The notes under the pieces were generated by a model. It did no database searches, was not told the DNA's origin, and saw only the letters and a list, made by a program, of their open reading frames with translations. Below are positions 17,087-26,238 of a stretch of DNA of 64,000 bases, piece after piece. The first letter of the stretch is position 1. Each line of letters starts with the position of its first letter. The DNA is from Prauserella cavernicola (GTDB lineage Bacteria; Actinomycetota; Actinomycetes; Mycobacteriales; Pseudonocardiaceae), in assembly GCF_016595675.1 (NCBI RefSeq), contig NZ_JAENJH010000012.1, forward strand, positions 124,001-188,000, read 5' to 3'. Made by a program: the position numbers and the translations under genes.

Positions 17087-17112
17087 GAAACATCGGGGAG
17101 TTTCCGAGTAAC
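17087..17112. promoter_or_regulatory. GlnR-like half-sites upstream of nitrate reductase
   Basis: GAAAC (17087-17091), its complement GTTTC (17100-17104) and GTAAC (17108-17112) are the half-site types of GlnR boxes (gTnAC and GaAAC), but the spacings are not the canonical six. They lie 49-74 bases before the nitrate reductase start. GlnR is the known activator of nitrate assimilation in actinomycetes, so a role is plausible. Confidence 0.4.
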
Positions 17113-17160
17113 ACGGGCTACCTACCGTCGGGCCTTCCGGCGAGCAGCAGGAGGTGCCCG

Positions 17161-19263
17161 GTGACGCTGACGGCCGAGTCCACCACCCCGTCCGACACGC
17201 GGACCCAGACCGACACGCACTGCCCCTACTGCGCACTCCAGTGCGGCATGACGGTGAGCGGCACGGCCGAGGTCGCGCCGCGCGCGTTTCCCACCAACGC
17301 GGGAGGGCTGTGCCAGAAGGGCTGGACCTCGGCCGCACTGCTGGGGTCTCCGGCGCGCCTGACCACACCGCTCGTCCGGGTCGACGGCGAGCTGCGCCCG
17401 GCGAGCTGGGACAACGCACTCGACCTGGTCGCGAGCAGGCTCGCGCGACTGCGGGCCGAGCACGGTGCCGACTCGGTCGCCGTCTTCGGTGGCGGCGGGC
17501 TGACCAACGAGAAGAGCTACCTGCTCGGCAAGTTCGCCCGCGTCGCACTGGGCACGTCCCAGATCGACTACAACGGCCGGTTCTGCATGTCGTCGGCCGC
17601 GGCGGCGGGCACCAAGGCGTTCGGGCTCGATCGCGGTCTGCCATTTCCGCTCACCGATCTCGCCGACGCCGACGCCGTGGTGCTGGTCGGCGCCAACCCC
17701 GCCGAGACGATGCCGCCGTTCGGACAGCACCTGCGCGGTGCCGCGGCCGCGGGCGGGCTCGTGGTGGTGGACCCCCGGCGCACGCCGACGGCGGAGCAGG
17801 CGAACCTGCACCTGGCCCCCGCGCCGGGCACGGATCTGGCGCTGGCTCTGGGAATCCTGCACGCTGTCGTGGCCGACGGGTTGCTCGATCAGTCCTATCT
17901 GGATCAACGGACGAGCGGGTTCGACGCGGTGTGGCGGATCGTGGCCGGGTACTGGCCCGAGCACGTCGAGCGCATCACCGGGGTCGCGGCGGCCGACCAG
18001 CGCCGCGTGGCCGCGCTGCTCGCCGGTGCCCGCAATGCCTACGTGCTCACCGCGCGCGGAGCCGAACAGCACGCCACCGGCGTGGCCACGGTGAGCGCGT
18101 GGATCAACCTCGCACTCGCCCTCGGCCTGCCCGGCCGTGCGGGCTCGGGCTACGGCTGCCTCACCGGTCAGGGCAACGGCCAGGGCGGTCGCGAGCACGG
18201 CCAGAAGGCCGACCAGCTGCCCGGATACCGCGCGATCACCGACCCGGTGGCCCGTGAGCACGTCGCGAGGGTGTGGGGCGTGCCCGCGGACACGCTGCCG
18301 GGGCCGGGGCGCTCCGCCTACGAGCTGCTCGACGCGCTCGGCACCGACGACGGGCCGAAGGCGCTGCTCGTGTTCGGCAGCAACGTGGCCGTCTCCGCGC
18401 CAGACTCCCGCCGTGTCGCCGAGCGGCTGTCGTCGCTGGACCTGCTCGTCACCGCCGACCTGGTGCTCTCGGAGACCTCGGCACTGGCCGACGTGGTGCT
18501 GCCGGTGACGCAGTGGGCCGAGGAGGACGGCACGATGACCAACCTCGAAGGCCGGATCCTGTTGCGCCGCAAGGCGGTTCGGGCACCCGAAGGGGTCCGT
18601 ACCGACCTCGACGTGCTGTCCGGGCTCGCGGCCAGGCTCGGCCAGCCCGACGGGCGTTTTCCCGCCGATGCCGAGACCGTGTTCACCGAGCTGCGCGCCG
18701 CCTCCGCGGGCGGACCCGCCGACTACTCCGGCGTCAGCTACGCCCGGCTGCGCGACGGCGAGGCGCTGCACTGGCCGGTGCCGGACGAGGCGCATCCCGG
18801 CACGCCGCGGCTGTTCCTCGACCGTTTCGCCCACGCCGACGGGCGTGCGCGTTTCCAGCCGGTGGAGCACAAGGGTCCCGCCGAGCCTCCGGACGCCGAC
18901 TATCCGTTGCTGGCCACCACCGGCCGGGTGCTGCAGCACTACCAGTCCGGCGCGCAGACCCGGGCGATCGCCGAGCTCGCCGACTCCGTGCCGGAGGCCT
19001 ACGTCGAGGTGCACCCCGACACCGCCGCGCGGTCCGGGCTCGCGGACGGCGACCTCGCACGGGTCACCTCGCGGCGCGGCGCCACCACGGCGCGGGTGCA
19101 CTGCGTCGCCTCGATGCGCACCGACGTGGTCTTCCTGCCCTTCCACTTCCCCGGGGACCAGCGGGCGAACCTGCTGACCAACCCCGCGCTCGATCCCACC
19201 AGCCGGATGCCGGAGTTCAAGGTCTGTGCCGTCCGGATGACCACAGAGGACGGTGCCGCATGA
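17161..19263 (+). CDS. nasC: assimilatory nitrate reductase catalytic subunit
   Basis: A 700-residue molybdopterin oxidoreductase that reduces nitrate to nitrite in the cytoplasm. The N terminus carries a [4Fe-4S] motif with C21, C24, C28 and C51 (CPYCALQCGM and GGLCQKGW). The Mo-bis-MGD domains follow, with GRFCMSSAAAAGTKAFG and the conserved GQGNGQGGREHGQKADQLPGY segment. The C-terminal dinucleotide-binding domain includes TTGRVLQHYQSGAQT. It lacks a Tat signal and the C-terminal Fe-S domain, so electrons probably come from the next gene product. GTG 17161 has GGAGG six bases upstream. Its stop overlaps the next start (ATGA). Confidence 0.92.
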   Translation: MTLTAESTTPSDTRTQTDTHCPYCALQCGMTVSGTAEVAPRAFPTNAGGLCQKGWTSAALLGSPARLTTPLVRVDGELRPASWDNALDLVASRLARLRAEHGADSVAVFGGGGLTNEKSYLLGKFARVALGTSQIDYNGRFCMSSAAAAGTKAFGLDRGLPFPLTDLADADAVVLVGANPAETMPPFGQHLRGAAAAGGLVVVDPRRTPTAEQANLHLAPAPGTDLALALGILHAVVADGLLDQSYLDQRTSGFDAVWRIVAGYWPEHVERITGVAAADQRRVAALLAGARNAYVLTARGAEQHATGVATVSAWINLALALGLPGRAGSGYGCLTGQGNGQGGREHGQKADQLPGYRAITDPVAREHVARVWGVPADTLPGPGRSAYELLDALGTDDGPKALLVFGSNVAVSAPDSRRVAERLSSLDLLVTADLVLSETSALADVVLPVTQWAEEDGTMTNLEGRILLRRKAVRAPEGVRTDLDVLSGLAARLGQPDGRFPADAETVFTELRAASAGGPADYSGVSYARLRDGEALHWPVPDEAHPGTPRLFLDRFAHADGRARFQPVEHKGPAEPPDADYPLLATTGRVLQHYQSGAQTRAIAELADSVPEAYVEVHPDTAARSGLADGDLARVTSRRGATTARVHCVASMRTDVVFLPFHFPGDQRANLLTNPALDPTSRMPEFKVCAVRMTTEDGAA

Positions 19264-20705
19264 GCCCTCGCGAGGTGGTGGTGCTCGGGTACGGAATGGC
19301 GGGCGCCCGGCTGGCCGACGAGATCCGCCGCCGTGATCCCGGTGCCGAGCGCGTGCGGCTCACGGTGATCGGGGACGAGCCGCACCACGCCTACAACCGC
19401 GTGCTGCTCTCGGCCGTGGTCGCCGGATCGATGCGACCGGACAGCGTGCGTTTGCACGACGAGCAGTGGGCGCGGCGGCACGGCATCGACCTGCGACTCG
19501 GCGTCGCGGCACTCGGAATCGACCGCGCCGCACGAACGGTCGCGCTCGACGACGGCACGAGCGTCGGCTACGACGCGCTCGTCTTCGCCACCGGCAGCAC
19601 GCCGTGGCTGCCGCCGGTCGAGGGACTGACGGGCGAGCACGGCGAGCTCGCCGAGGGCGCGGTGACGTTTCGTTCGCTGGGCGACTGCGAGCGCATCCTC
19701 GACGCGGCCCGCGTCGGTGCGCCCGTCGCCGTGCTCGGCGGTGGGCTGCTCGGGCTCGAGGCCGCGCGCGGTCTCGCCGGACGCGGCAACCTCGTCACGG
19801 TCGTGCACCCGGCGGAGCACGTGCTGGAACGTCAGCTCGACGCGGGCGCCGGACGGGTGCTCGCGCGCGCACTCGGCGAGTTCGGCATCGACTTCCGGCT
19901 CGGCCGCACCGCCGCGAAGTACCTGCCGGGCGACGGGCTCAAGCTCGACGACGGTAGTCACGTCGACGCGGACCTGGTGGTGGTGTCGGCTGGTGTGCGC
20001 GCCGAGACCGCACTCGCCTCGGCCGCGGGCATCGCCGTCGACCGCGGGATCGTGGTGGACGACGCGTTGCGCACCAGCGACGGCCGGGTGCACGCGATCG
20101 GCGACTGCGCGCAGCATCCGGGAACGGTGTCCGGGCTCGTGCAGCCCGCGTGGGAGCAAGCAGGCGTGCTCGCCGACCTGCTCACCGGCAGCGATCCCTC
20201 GGCACGCTACCGGGGCACGTCCGTGGTCACGCGGCTCAAGGCACGCGGCATCGACCTCGCCGCGCTCGGCGAGACCCACGTGGAGACCGGAGATCCCGAC
20301 GCCGAGGTGCTGTGCGTCGACGATCCCGCCCGCGGGCGCTACGCCAAGCTCGTGCTGCGCGACGACCGCGTGACCGGCGCGATCGTGCTCGGCCTTCCCG
20401 ATGCCGCGGCCACGATCACCCAGCTCCACGACCGCGGCTCGCCCGCGCCGGGCGACCGGCTCGGGCTCCTGCTCGGCAGGGCACTGCCCTCGGCCGCCCC
20501 CGCCGCGGCGAGCCCCGCCGACCTGCCCGCCGCCACCACGGTCTGCCGCTGCAACTCCGTCACCAAGGGCCAGCTCGTGGACGCCTGGCGTGCCGGAGCG
20601 GCCTCCGCGGAGCAGCTCACCACCGCGACCAGAGCGGGCACCGGGTGCGGCGGCTGCGCCGACACCGTCCGCGGCATCGCCGACTGGCTCGCGAGCACGG
20701 CCTGA
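19260..20705 (+). CDS. FAD-dependent oxidoreductase with BFD-like [2Fe-2S], nitrate reductase electron donor
   Basis: A 481-residue pyridine-nucleotide-disulfide-type flavoprotein with two Rossmann motifs (VVVLGYGMAGARLADE at the start and VAVLGGGLLGLEAARG in the middle) and a C-terminal BFD-like [2Fe-2S] domain with C429, C431, C463 and C466. This matches the small subunit of assimilatory nitrate reductase (NasB type), which takes electrons from NAD(P)H and passes them to the catalytic subunit. It also resembles the N-terminal half of NirB. It overlaps the upstream gene by four bases, so the two subunits are made together. The reductant preference cannot be read from sequence. Confidence 0.88.
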   Translation: MSPREVVVLGYGMAGARLADEIRRRDPGAERVRLTVIGDEPHHAYNRVLLSAVVAGSMRPDSVRLHDEQWARRHGIDLRLGVAALGIDRAARTVALDDGTSVGYDALVFATGSTPWLPPVEGLTGEHGELAEGAVTFRSLGDCERILDAARVGAPVAVLGGGLLGLEAARGLAGRGNLVTVVHPAEHVLERQLDAGAGRVLARALGEFGIDFRLGRTAAKYLPGDGLKLDDGSHVDADLVVVSAGVRAETALASAAGIAVDRGIVVDDALRTSDGRVHAIGDCAQHPGTVSGLVQPAWEQAGVLADLLTGSDPSARYRGTSVVTRLKARGIDLAALGETHVETGDPDAEVLCVDDPARGRYAKLVLRDDRVTGAIVLGLPDAAATITQLHDRGSPAPGDRLGLLLGRALPSAAPAAASPADLPAATTVCRCNSVTKGQLVDAWRAGAASAEQLTTATRAGTGCGGCADTVRGIADWLASTA

Positions 20706-20765
20706 GCACTCGCCGCGCCCTTCGCTTTCAGCAGGCCTCCCGGCCCGATCGACAGGAGTGACACC

Positions 20766-22142
20766 ATGACCTCAGCGACGACCCCGAGGCGCCCCGGCAA
20801 GCGGTGGATCGAGCACTGGGATCCCGAGGACACCGCGTTCTGGGACAACGGCGGAAAGAAGATCGCGAGCCGCAACCTCTGGTTCTCGGTCCTGGCCGAG
20901 CACATCGGGTTCTCGATCTGGACGCTCTGGTCGGTTCTCGTGCTCTTCATGGGCCCCGAGTACGGGTTCTCGCCGGCGGACAAGTTCCTGCTCGTCTCCA
21001 CGCCGTCGCTGGTCGGCGGGTTCCTGCGCATTCCGTACACGCTGGCTGTGGCGAAGTTCGGCGGTCGCAACTGGACGATCATCAGTGCGGGACTGTTGCT
21101 GGTGCCCACGATCCTGGCCGCGGTGGTCCTGCGGCCGGGCGTGCCGCTGTGGGTGTTCCTGCTCGTCGCGGCCATCGGCGGCGTCGGCGGCGGCAACTTC
21201 GCGTCGTCGATGACCAACATCAACTCGTTCTTCCCCGAGCGGCTCAAGGGCGCCGCGCTCGGTCTCAACGCGGGTGGCGGAAACCTCGGCGTGGCCGCGA
21301 TCCAGATCGTCGGACTGCTGGTGATCAGCATCGCGGGCCCGTCGGCACCGCAGATCATCTTCTACCTCTACCTCCCGCTGATCGTCGTCGCGATGACGTG
21401 CGCCGCGCTGTTCATGGACAACATCGCCGACGTGCGCACAGAGGGCAACGCGATGCGCGAGGTGCTGCGCGACAAGCACTCCTACGTGATGTCGTTTCTC
21501 TACATCGGCACGTTCGGCTCGTTCATCGGCTACAGCTTCGCGTTCGGTCTCGTGCTGCAGAACCAGTTCGACCGCAGCCCGCTGCAGGCCGCGCAGGTGA
21601 CGTTCATCGGCGCGCTGCTCGGTTCGCTGATCCGGCCCGTCGGCGGCTGGCTGGCCGACCGGCTCGGCGGAGCGAAGGTGACGCTCTGGACGTTCCTCGG
21701 GATGGCCGCGGCCACCGTGCTGTGCATCCTGGCCTCCACCTCGGACTCGCTGCCGCTGTTCATGACCGGCTTCATCGGGCTGTTCGTGTTCTCCGGCGTC
21801 GGCAACGGCTCGACGTACAAGATGATCCCCGCGATCTTTCGCACCAAGGCGCTCACCGCGATCGCGGGCGGCGAGGCCCAGGAGACCGCACTGCGGAGGG
21901 CACGCAGGCTCTCCGGCGCGCTCATCGGCATCGCGGGCGCGATCGGCGCGCTCGGCGGGCTGTTCATCAACCTCGCGTTCCGCTCGGCGTTCACGAGCAC
22001 CGGCAGCGGCGTGCCCGCGTTCGTGTCGTTCCTCGTGTTCTACGGGCTGTGCTTCGTCACGACGTGGGCCGTCTACCTGCGCGGGCCGATCGTGCGCGCC
22101 GCGAACGAGCAGCGGACGGCGCTCGCGGGCGCTGGGATCTGA
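20766..22142 (+). CDS. narK: nitrate/nitrite transporter NarK (MFS)
   Basis: A 458-residue major facilitator with about twelve membrane segments. The nitrate-porter signatures are visible: GGVGGGNFASSMTNINSFFPERLKG in the first half and FSGVGNGSTYKMIPAIF in the second, both glycine- and asparagine-rich. It imports nitrate or exchanges it for nitrite across the cytoplasmic membrane. The N-terminal RWIEHWDPEDTAFWDNGGKKIA segment is typical of actinobacterial NarK/NasA. AGGAG lies seven bases before ATG 20766. It lies between nitrate reductase and nitrite reductase genes. Confidence 0.94.
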   Translation: MTSATTPRRPGKRWIEHWDPEDTAFWDNGGKKIASRNLWFSVLAEHIGFSIWTLWSVLVLFMGPEYGFSPADKFLLVSTPSLVGGFLRIPYTLAVAKFGGRNWTIISAGLLLVPTILAAVVLRPGVPLWVFLLVAAIGGVGGGNFASSMTNINSFFPERLKGAALGLNAGGGNLGVAAIQIVGLLVISIAGPSAPQIIFYLYLPLIVVAMTCAALFMDNIADVRTEGNAMREVLRDKHSYVMSFLYIGTFGSFIGYSFAFGLVLQNQFDRSPLQAAQVTFIGALLGSLIRPVGGWLADRLGGAKVTLWTFLGMAAATVLCILASTSDSLPLFMTGFIGLFVFSGVGNGSTYKMIPAIFRTKALTAIAGGEAQETALRRARRLSGALIGIAGAIGALGGLFINLAFRSAFTSTGSGVPAFVSFLVFYGLCFVTTWAVYLRGPIVRAANEQRTALAGAGI

Positions 22143-22172
22143 CGCACTCCTGACCTGCGAGGGGAGCTTTTG

Positions 22173-22188
22173 GTTACCGCGCCGCAAC
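22173..22188 (+). promoter_or_regulatory. GlnR box (a-b half-sites) upstream of nirB
   Basis: GTTAC (22173-22177), six bases, then GCAAC (22184-22188) matches the GlnR a-b half-box gTnAC-n6-GaAAC with one mismatch and exact spacing. It lies 66-81 bases before nirB. A second complete half-box was not seen. Confidence 0.5.
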
Positions 22189-22241
22189 GTCGCAGAAGCG
22201 CACCGGATACGAGCCCTGGCGAGCATGGGGACGGTTTCTAC

Positions 22242-22246
22242 GGAGG
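22242..22246 (+). promoter_or_regulatory. ribosome binding site of nirB
   Basis: GGAGG seven bases before ATG 22254 fixes the NirB start; the open frame extends further upstream but without family similarity. Confidence 0.65.
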
Positions 22247-22253
22247 TTGGTCC

Positions 22254-24773
22254 ATGAATCGAACGTTGGTCGTCGTGGGGCACGGGATGGTGGCCCACCG
22301 TCTGGTGGAGGCCGTCCGCTCCGACGACGTCGACGGGACGTGGCGGATCGTCGTGCTCGGCGAGGAGAGCAGGCCCGCCTACGACCGGGTCGCACTCACG
22401 TCCTATGTGGACGACTGGGACGCTGAGCGCCTCGCGTTGCCCGGCTGCACCTATTCCGGTGACGAGCACGTCGAACTGCGGCTCGGCGACCCGGTGGTGT
22501 CGGTGGACCGGGCAGCCAAGCGCGTCACGACCGCGAGCGGGTTCACCCAGGACTACGACGCGCTGGTGCTGGCCACCGGGTCGAGGCCGTTCGTGCCGCC
22601 GGTGCCGGGCCGCGACCTGCCAGGGTGCTTCGTGTACCGGACAATCACCGACCTCGACGACATCAGGGCCGCCGTTGAGCGTGCGACGGACGGCAGGGGC
22701 AGGGCCGCCGCCGCGGTGGTCGGCGGTGGCCTGCTCGGACTCGAGGCCGCGAAGGCGTTGCGGGACATGGGACTCTCGCCGCACGTGGTGGAGCTGGCGC
22801 CCCGGCTCATGCCGCTGCAGGTGGACGAGGGCGGCGGCAGCCTGTTGCGCTCGCTCATCACCGAGCTCGACGTCACCGTGCACACCGGCACGTCCACCGA
22901 CGCGGTGGAAGCCGACCGCGGCAGGCTCGTCGCCAAGCTCGGCAACGGCACCGAACTCGACGTCGACCTGCTCGTGTTCTCCGCCGGGGTGCGGCCGCGC
23001 GACGACCTGGCTCGCGACTGCGGCCTCGACGTCGGTGAGCGCGGCGGCGTGCTGGTGGACGCCACGTGCCGCACGAGCGACCCCGACGTCTTCGCGATCG
23101 GCGAGTGCGCCGCGCTGGAGGGCCGGGTGTACGGCCTGGTGGCGCCCGGTTACTCGATGGCCGAGGTCGCGGCGGCGACGCTGCTCGGCACCCCGGCGTC
23201 GTTCCCCGGGGCCGACACGTCCACCAAGCTCAAGCTGATGGGCGTCGACGTGGCGAGCTTCGGCGACGCCCACGCCACCACCGACGGCGCGCTGGAGGTG
23301 GCGTTCAACGACGCCGTGCGCGGTACCTACCAGAAGCTCGTGGTGTCCGACGACGCCACGACGCTGCTCGGTGGCGTGCTCGTCGGCGACGCGAGCGAGT
23401 ACAACCTGCTGCGCTCGCTCGTCGGCAACCCACTGCCCGCCGAACCCGCCGCGCTGCTCGCACCCGCGGGTGCGGGGGACTCCGCCGTCGGGGTGGACGC
23501 ACTGCCTGCCGAGGCGCAGATCTGTTCGTGCAACGCCGTCACCAAGGGCGCGATCGTCCACGCCGTCACCGACCAGGGCTGCGACAGCGTCGGCGCGATC
23601 AAGGCGTGCACGCGCGCCGGCACCTCGTGCGGCTCGTGCGTGCCGATGCTCGGCAAGCTCCTCGACGCCTGCGGGGTCGAACAGTCCAGGGCGCTGTGCG
23701 AGCACTTCGCGCAGTCGCGCGCCGAGCTGTTCGAGATCGTCCGAGCCACCCGCATCACCACGTTCTCGGAGCTGATCGCCAGGCACGGCACCGGCGCGGG
23801 CTGTGCGATCTGCAAGCCCGCGGTGGCCTCGATCCTCGCCACGCTCGGCAACGGGCACGTCCTCGGCGGCGAGCAGGTGACACTGCAGGACACCAACGAC
23901 CGCTTCCTCGCCAACCTGCAGCGCAACGGCACGTACTCGGTGGTGCCGCGCGTCCCCGGCGGCGAGATCACGCCCGACAAGCTCATCGTGATCGGCCAGG
24001 TCGCCAAGGACTTCGGGCTCTACACCAAGATCACCGGCGGGCAGCGCATCGACCTGTTCGGCGCCACCGTCGACCAGTTGCCGCTGATCTGGCGCAGGCT
24101 CGTGGACGCCGGGTTCGAGTCGGGCCACGCCTACGGCAAGGCGCTGCGGACCGTGAAGTCGTGCGTGGGCACCACGTGGTGCCGCTACGGACAGCAGGAC
24201 AGCGTCGGTCTCGCGGTGGAGCTGGAGCTGCGCTACCGCGGCCTGCGCTCGCCGCACAAGCTCAAGTCCGCGGTGTCCGGGTGCGCCCGCGAGTGTGCCG
24301 AGGCCAGGAGCAAGGACTTCGGCATCATCGCCACCGAGCAGGGCTGGAACCTCTACGTCGGCGGCAACGGCGGCGCGATTCCCCGGCACGCCGACCTGCT
24401 GGTGTCCGATGTGGATACCGAGACGCTGATCCGGATCATCGACCGGTTCCTGATGTTCTACGTGCGCACGGCCGACCGGCTGCAGCGCACGGCGCCGTGG
24501 GTGGAGGAGCTCGACGGCGGGCTCGACCACCTGCGCGCGGTGATCGTCGACGACAGCCTCGGCATCTGCGCCGAGCTGGAGGAGGCGATGGCCGAGCACG
24601 TCGCGAACTACCGCGACGAGTGGCGGGGCGTGCTCGAGGACCCGGAGAAGCTGGCGCGGTTCACGTCGTTCGTCAACGCGCCGGGCACGCCCGACCCGAC
24701 GATCTCCTTCCGGACCGAGCGGGAGCAGCCCGTTCCCGTGCTGCTGGGTGTTCCCGAGGTGGTGAGCCGATGA
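22254..24773 (+). CDS. nirB: nitrite reductase (NADH) large subunit NirB
   Basis: An 839-residue cytoplasmic enzyme that reduces nitrite to ammonium with six electrons from NADH. Domains in order: FAD/NAD(P)H Rossmann domains (about 1-310, with VVVGHGMVAHRLVE and VVGGGLLGLEAAKA), a BFD-type [2Fe-2S] domain (about 424-465, with CSCNAVTKG and CTRAGTSCGSC), a second cysteine-rich helix bundle, then the ferredoxin-like and sirohaem domains. The [4Fe-4S]-sirohaem cysteines are C637, C643, C677 and C681 (SCVGTTWC and GCAREC). It overlaps nirD by ATGA. A GlnR-like box precedes it, and downstream genes make its sirohaem. Confidence 0.96.
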   Translation: MNRTLVVVGHGMVAHRLVEAVRSDDVDGTWRIVVLGEESRPAYDRVALTSYVDDWDAERLALPGCTYSGDEHVELRLGDPVVSVDRAAKRVTTASGFTQDYDALVLATGSRPFVPPVPGRDLPGCFVYRTITDLDDIRAAVERATDGRGRAAAAVVGGGLLGLEAAKALRDMGLSPHVVELAPRLMPLQVDEGGGSLLRSLITELDVTVHTGTSTDAVEADRGRLVAKLGNGTELDVDLLVFSAGVRPRDDLARDCGLDVGERGGVLVDATCRTSDPDVFAIGECAALEGRVYGLVAPGYSMAEVAAATLLGTPASFPGADTSTKLKLMGVDVASFGDAHATTDGALEVAFNDAVRGTYQKLVVSDDATTLLGGVLVGDASEYNLLRSLVGNPLPAEPAALLAPAGAGDSAVGVDALPAEAQICSCNAVTKGAIVHAVTDQGCDSVGAIKACTRAGTSCGSCVPMLGKLLDACGVEQSRALCEHFAQSRAELFEIVRATRITTFSELIARHGTGAGCAICKPAVASILATLGNGHVLGGEQVTLQDTNDRFLANLQRNGTYSVVPRVPGGEITPDKLIVIGQVAKDFGLYTKITGGQRIDLFGATVDQLPLIWRRLVDAGFESGHAYGKALRTVKSCVGTTWCRYGQQDSVGLAVELELRYRGLRSPHKLKSAVSGCARECAEARSKDFGIIATEQGWNLYVGGNGGAIPRHADLLVSDVDTETLIRIIDRFLMFYVRTADRLQRTAPWVEELDGGLDHLRAVIVDDSLGICAELEEAMAEHVANYRDEWRGVLEDPEKLARFTSFVNAPGTPDPTISFRTEREQPVPVLLGVPEVVSR

Positions 24774-25123
24774 CCGCGATGGCGGAGCAGACGTGGGTGG
24801 CGGTGTGTGCGGCCGAGGCCGTGCCGAGGGCGTCCGGGGTCGCGGCGCTGCTCGACGACGGCACGCAGGTGGCGATCTTCCGCACCGAGGACGACCGCTT
24901 CCACGGTCTGTCCAACGTGGACCCGTTCAGCGGGGCGGCCGTGCTCTCGCGCGGGATCGTCGGCGACGCCGGGGGAGTGCCCGTGGTGGCCTCACCGGTG
25001 TACAAACAGCGGTTCGACCTGAGCACCGGGCGCTGCCTCGACGCGGACACCGGGGACACCGTGTGCGTGGCGACGTACCCGGTGCGGGTGATCGACGGCG
25101 TCGTGCACGTGGGCTCGTCGTGA
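24770..25123 (+). CDS. nirD: nitrite reductase (NADH) small subunit NirD
   Basis: A 117-residue Rieske-fold protein that partners NirB. As in most NirD proteins, the Rieske CxH ligand pairs are absent, so it holds no cluster and probably plays a structural role. The conserved VYKQRFDLSTGRCLD segment is present near residues 80-94. It is coupled to nirB by an ATGA overlap and to the next gene by a GTGA overlap, so nirB, nirD, hemD and the chelatase are likely one transcript. Confidence 0.92.
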   Translation: MTAMAEQTWVAVCAAEAVPRASGVAALLDDGTQVAIFRTEDDRFHGLSNVDPFSGAAVLSRGIVGDAGGVPVVASPVYKQRFDLSTGRCLDADTGDTVCVATYPVRVIDGVVHVGSS

Positions 25124-26238
25124 CCGAGCCGATGCCGCTCGCGGGCTTCGCGGTGGGCATCACCGCGGCCAGGCGGGCGGACGAGCTCGGCGCGCTGCTG
25201 GTGCGCAAGGGCGCGACCGTGCGCTACGGCCCCGCGATCCGCATCGTGCCGCTCGCCGACGACACCGAACTGCACGCCGCCACGAGACTGCTGCTCGAAC
25301 ACCCCGTCGACGCGGTGGTGGCCACCACCGGCATCGGCTTCCGCGGCTGGGTCGAGGCCGCCGAGGGCTGGGGACTCGGCGAGGCACTGCTGGACCGGCT
25401 TGCCGCGACGCAGGTACTCACGCGCGGGCCGAAGGCGAAGGGAGCGGTGCGCGCGGCGGGACTGTCGGAGGCGTACTCGCCAGCCTCGGAGAGCAACGCG
25501 GAACTGCTGCAGCACCTGCTCGACTCCGGTGTGGACGGTCAGCGGATCGCGGTGCAGCTGCACGGGGAACCGCTGCCGTACTTCGTCGACTCGCTGCGCT
25601 CGGCAGGCGCCGAGGTGGTGGAGATCCCGGTGTACCGCTGGGTCGGGCCCACCGACCCCGGCCCGCTCGACCGGTTGATCGACGCCGTGCTGGACGGCTC
25701 GATCGACGCGCTGCCGTTCACCAGTGCGCCCGCGGTCGCCAGCACGCTCGCGATGGCGAAGCGCACCGGCAGGCAGGCCGCGCTGGTCGAAGCGCTCGGG
25801 CACCGCGTACTCGTGGCGTGCGTCGGCCCGATCACCGCGGGCCCGCTCGCTGCGCTGGGCGTTCCCACGGTGCAGCCGCAGCGGGCCCGCATCGGCGCAC
25901 TCACGCGCACCGTGGCCGAGGGACTGATCGCGCGGTCGCCCCGGCTGTGCGCGGCGGGCAGGCAGATCGAGCTGCGCGGTCAGGCCGCCGTCGTGGACGG
26001 CGAACTGTGCGAGGTGGCGCCCGCCCCGATGGCGGTGCTGCGCGCGCTCGCGCGGCAGCCTGGCCGGGTGGTGTCGCGGCGTGAACTCACGGCGGCGCTG
26101 CCGAGTGGTGGGGAGGAGCACGCGGTGGAGACGGCGATCGGGAGGCTGCGGACGTCGCTCGGTGAAGGCAGGCTCGTGCAGACGGTGGTCAAGCGCGGCT
26201 ACCGGCTCGCCGTCGTCGCCGAGGAGGAACTCGCGTGA
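25120..26238 (+). CDS. hemD: uroporphyrinogen-III synthase fused to winged-helix DNA-binding domain
   Basis: A 372-residue two-domain protein. Residues 1 to about 265 are a HemD-type domain with the TTGIGFRGW, RGPKAKGA and VACVGPITAGPLAALG motifs; this enzyme cyclises hydroxymethylbilane to uroporphyrinogen III, the sirohaem precursor. Residues about 275-365 form an OmpR/PhoB-type winged helix (LCEVAPAPMAVLRALARQP, SRRELTAAL, VETAIGRLR, VKRGYRLAV). The same fusion is recalled for Rv0260c, also beside a chelatase and a narK gene. It may sense tetrapyrrole intermediates and regulate the cluster; that is inference. The start is GTG 25120, overlapping nirD. Confidence 0.9.
   Translation: MTEPMPLAGFAVGITAARRADELGALLVRKGATVRYGPAIRIVPLADDTELHAATRLLLEHPVDAVVATTGIGFRGWVEAAEGWGLGEALLDRLAATQVLTRGPKAKGAVRAAGLSEAYSPASESNAELLQHLLDSGVDGQRIAVQLHGEPLPYFVDSLRSAGAEVVEIPVYRWVGPTDPGPLDRLIDAVLDGSIDALPFTSAPAVASTLAMAKRTGRQAALVEALGHRVLVACVGPITAGPLAALGVPTVQPQRARIGALTRTVAEGLIARSPRLCAAGRQIELRGQAAVVDGELCEVAPAPMAVLRALARQPGRVVSRRELTAALPSGGEEHAVETAIGRLRTSLGEGRLVQTVVKRGYRLAVVAEEELA

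Noticed and set aside
13094-17644. A minus-strand frame of over 1500 codons.
   Set aside because: It crosses moeZ, DUF3152 and nitrate reductase genes and an intrinsic terminator; no domain is visible.
20772-24599. A long minus-strand open frame opposite narK and nirB.
   Set aside because: Same reason; the plus strand carries unmistakable NarK and NirB motifs and cofactor cysteines.
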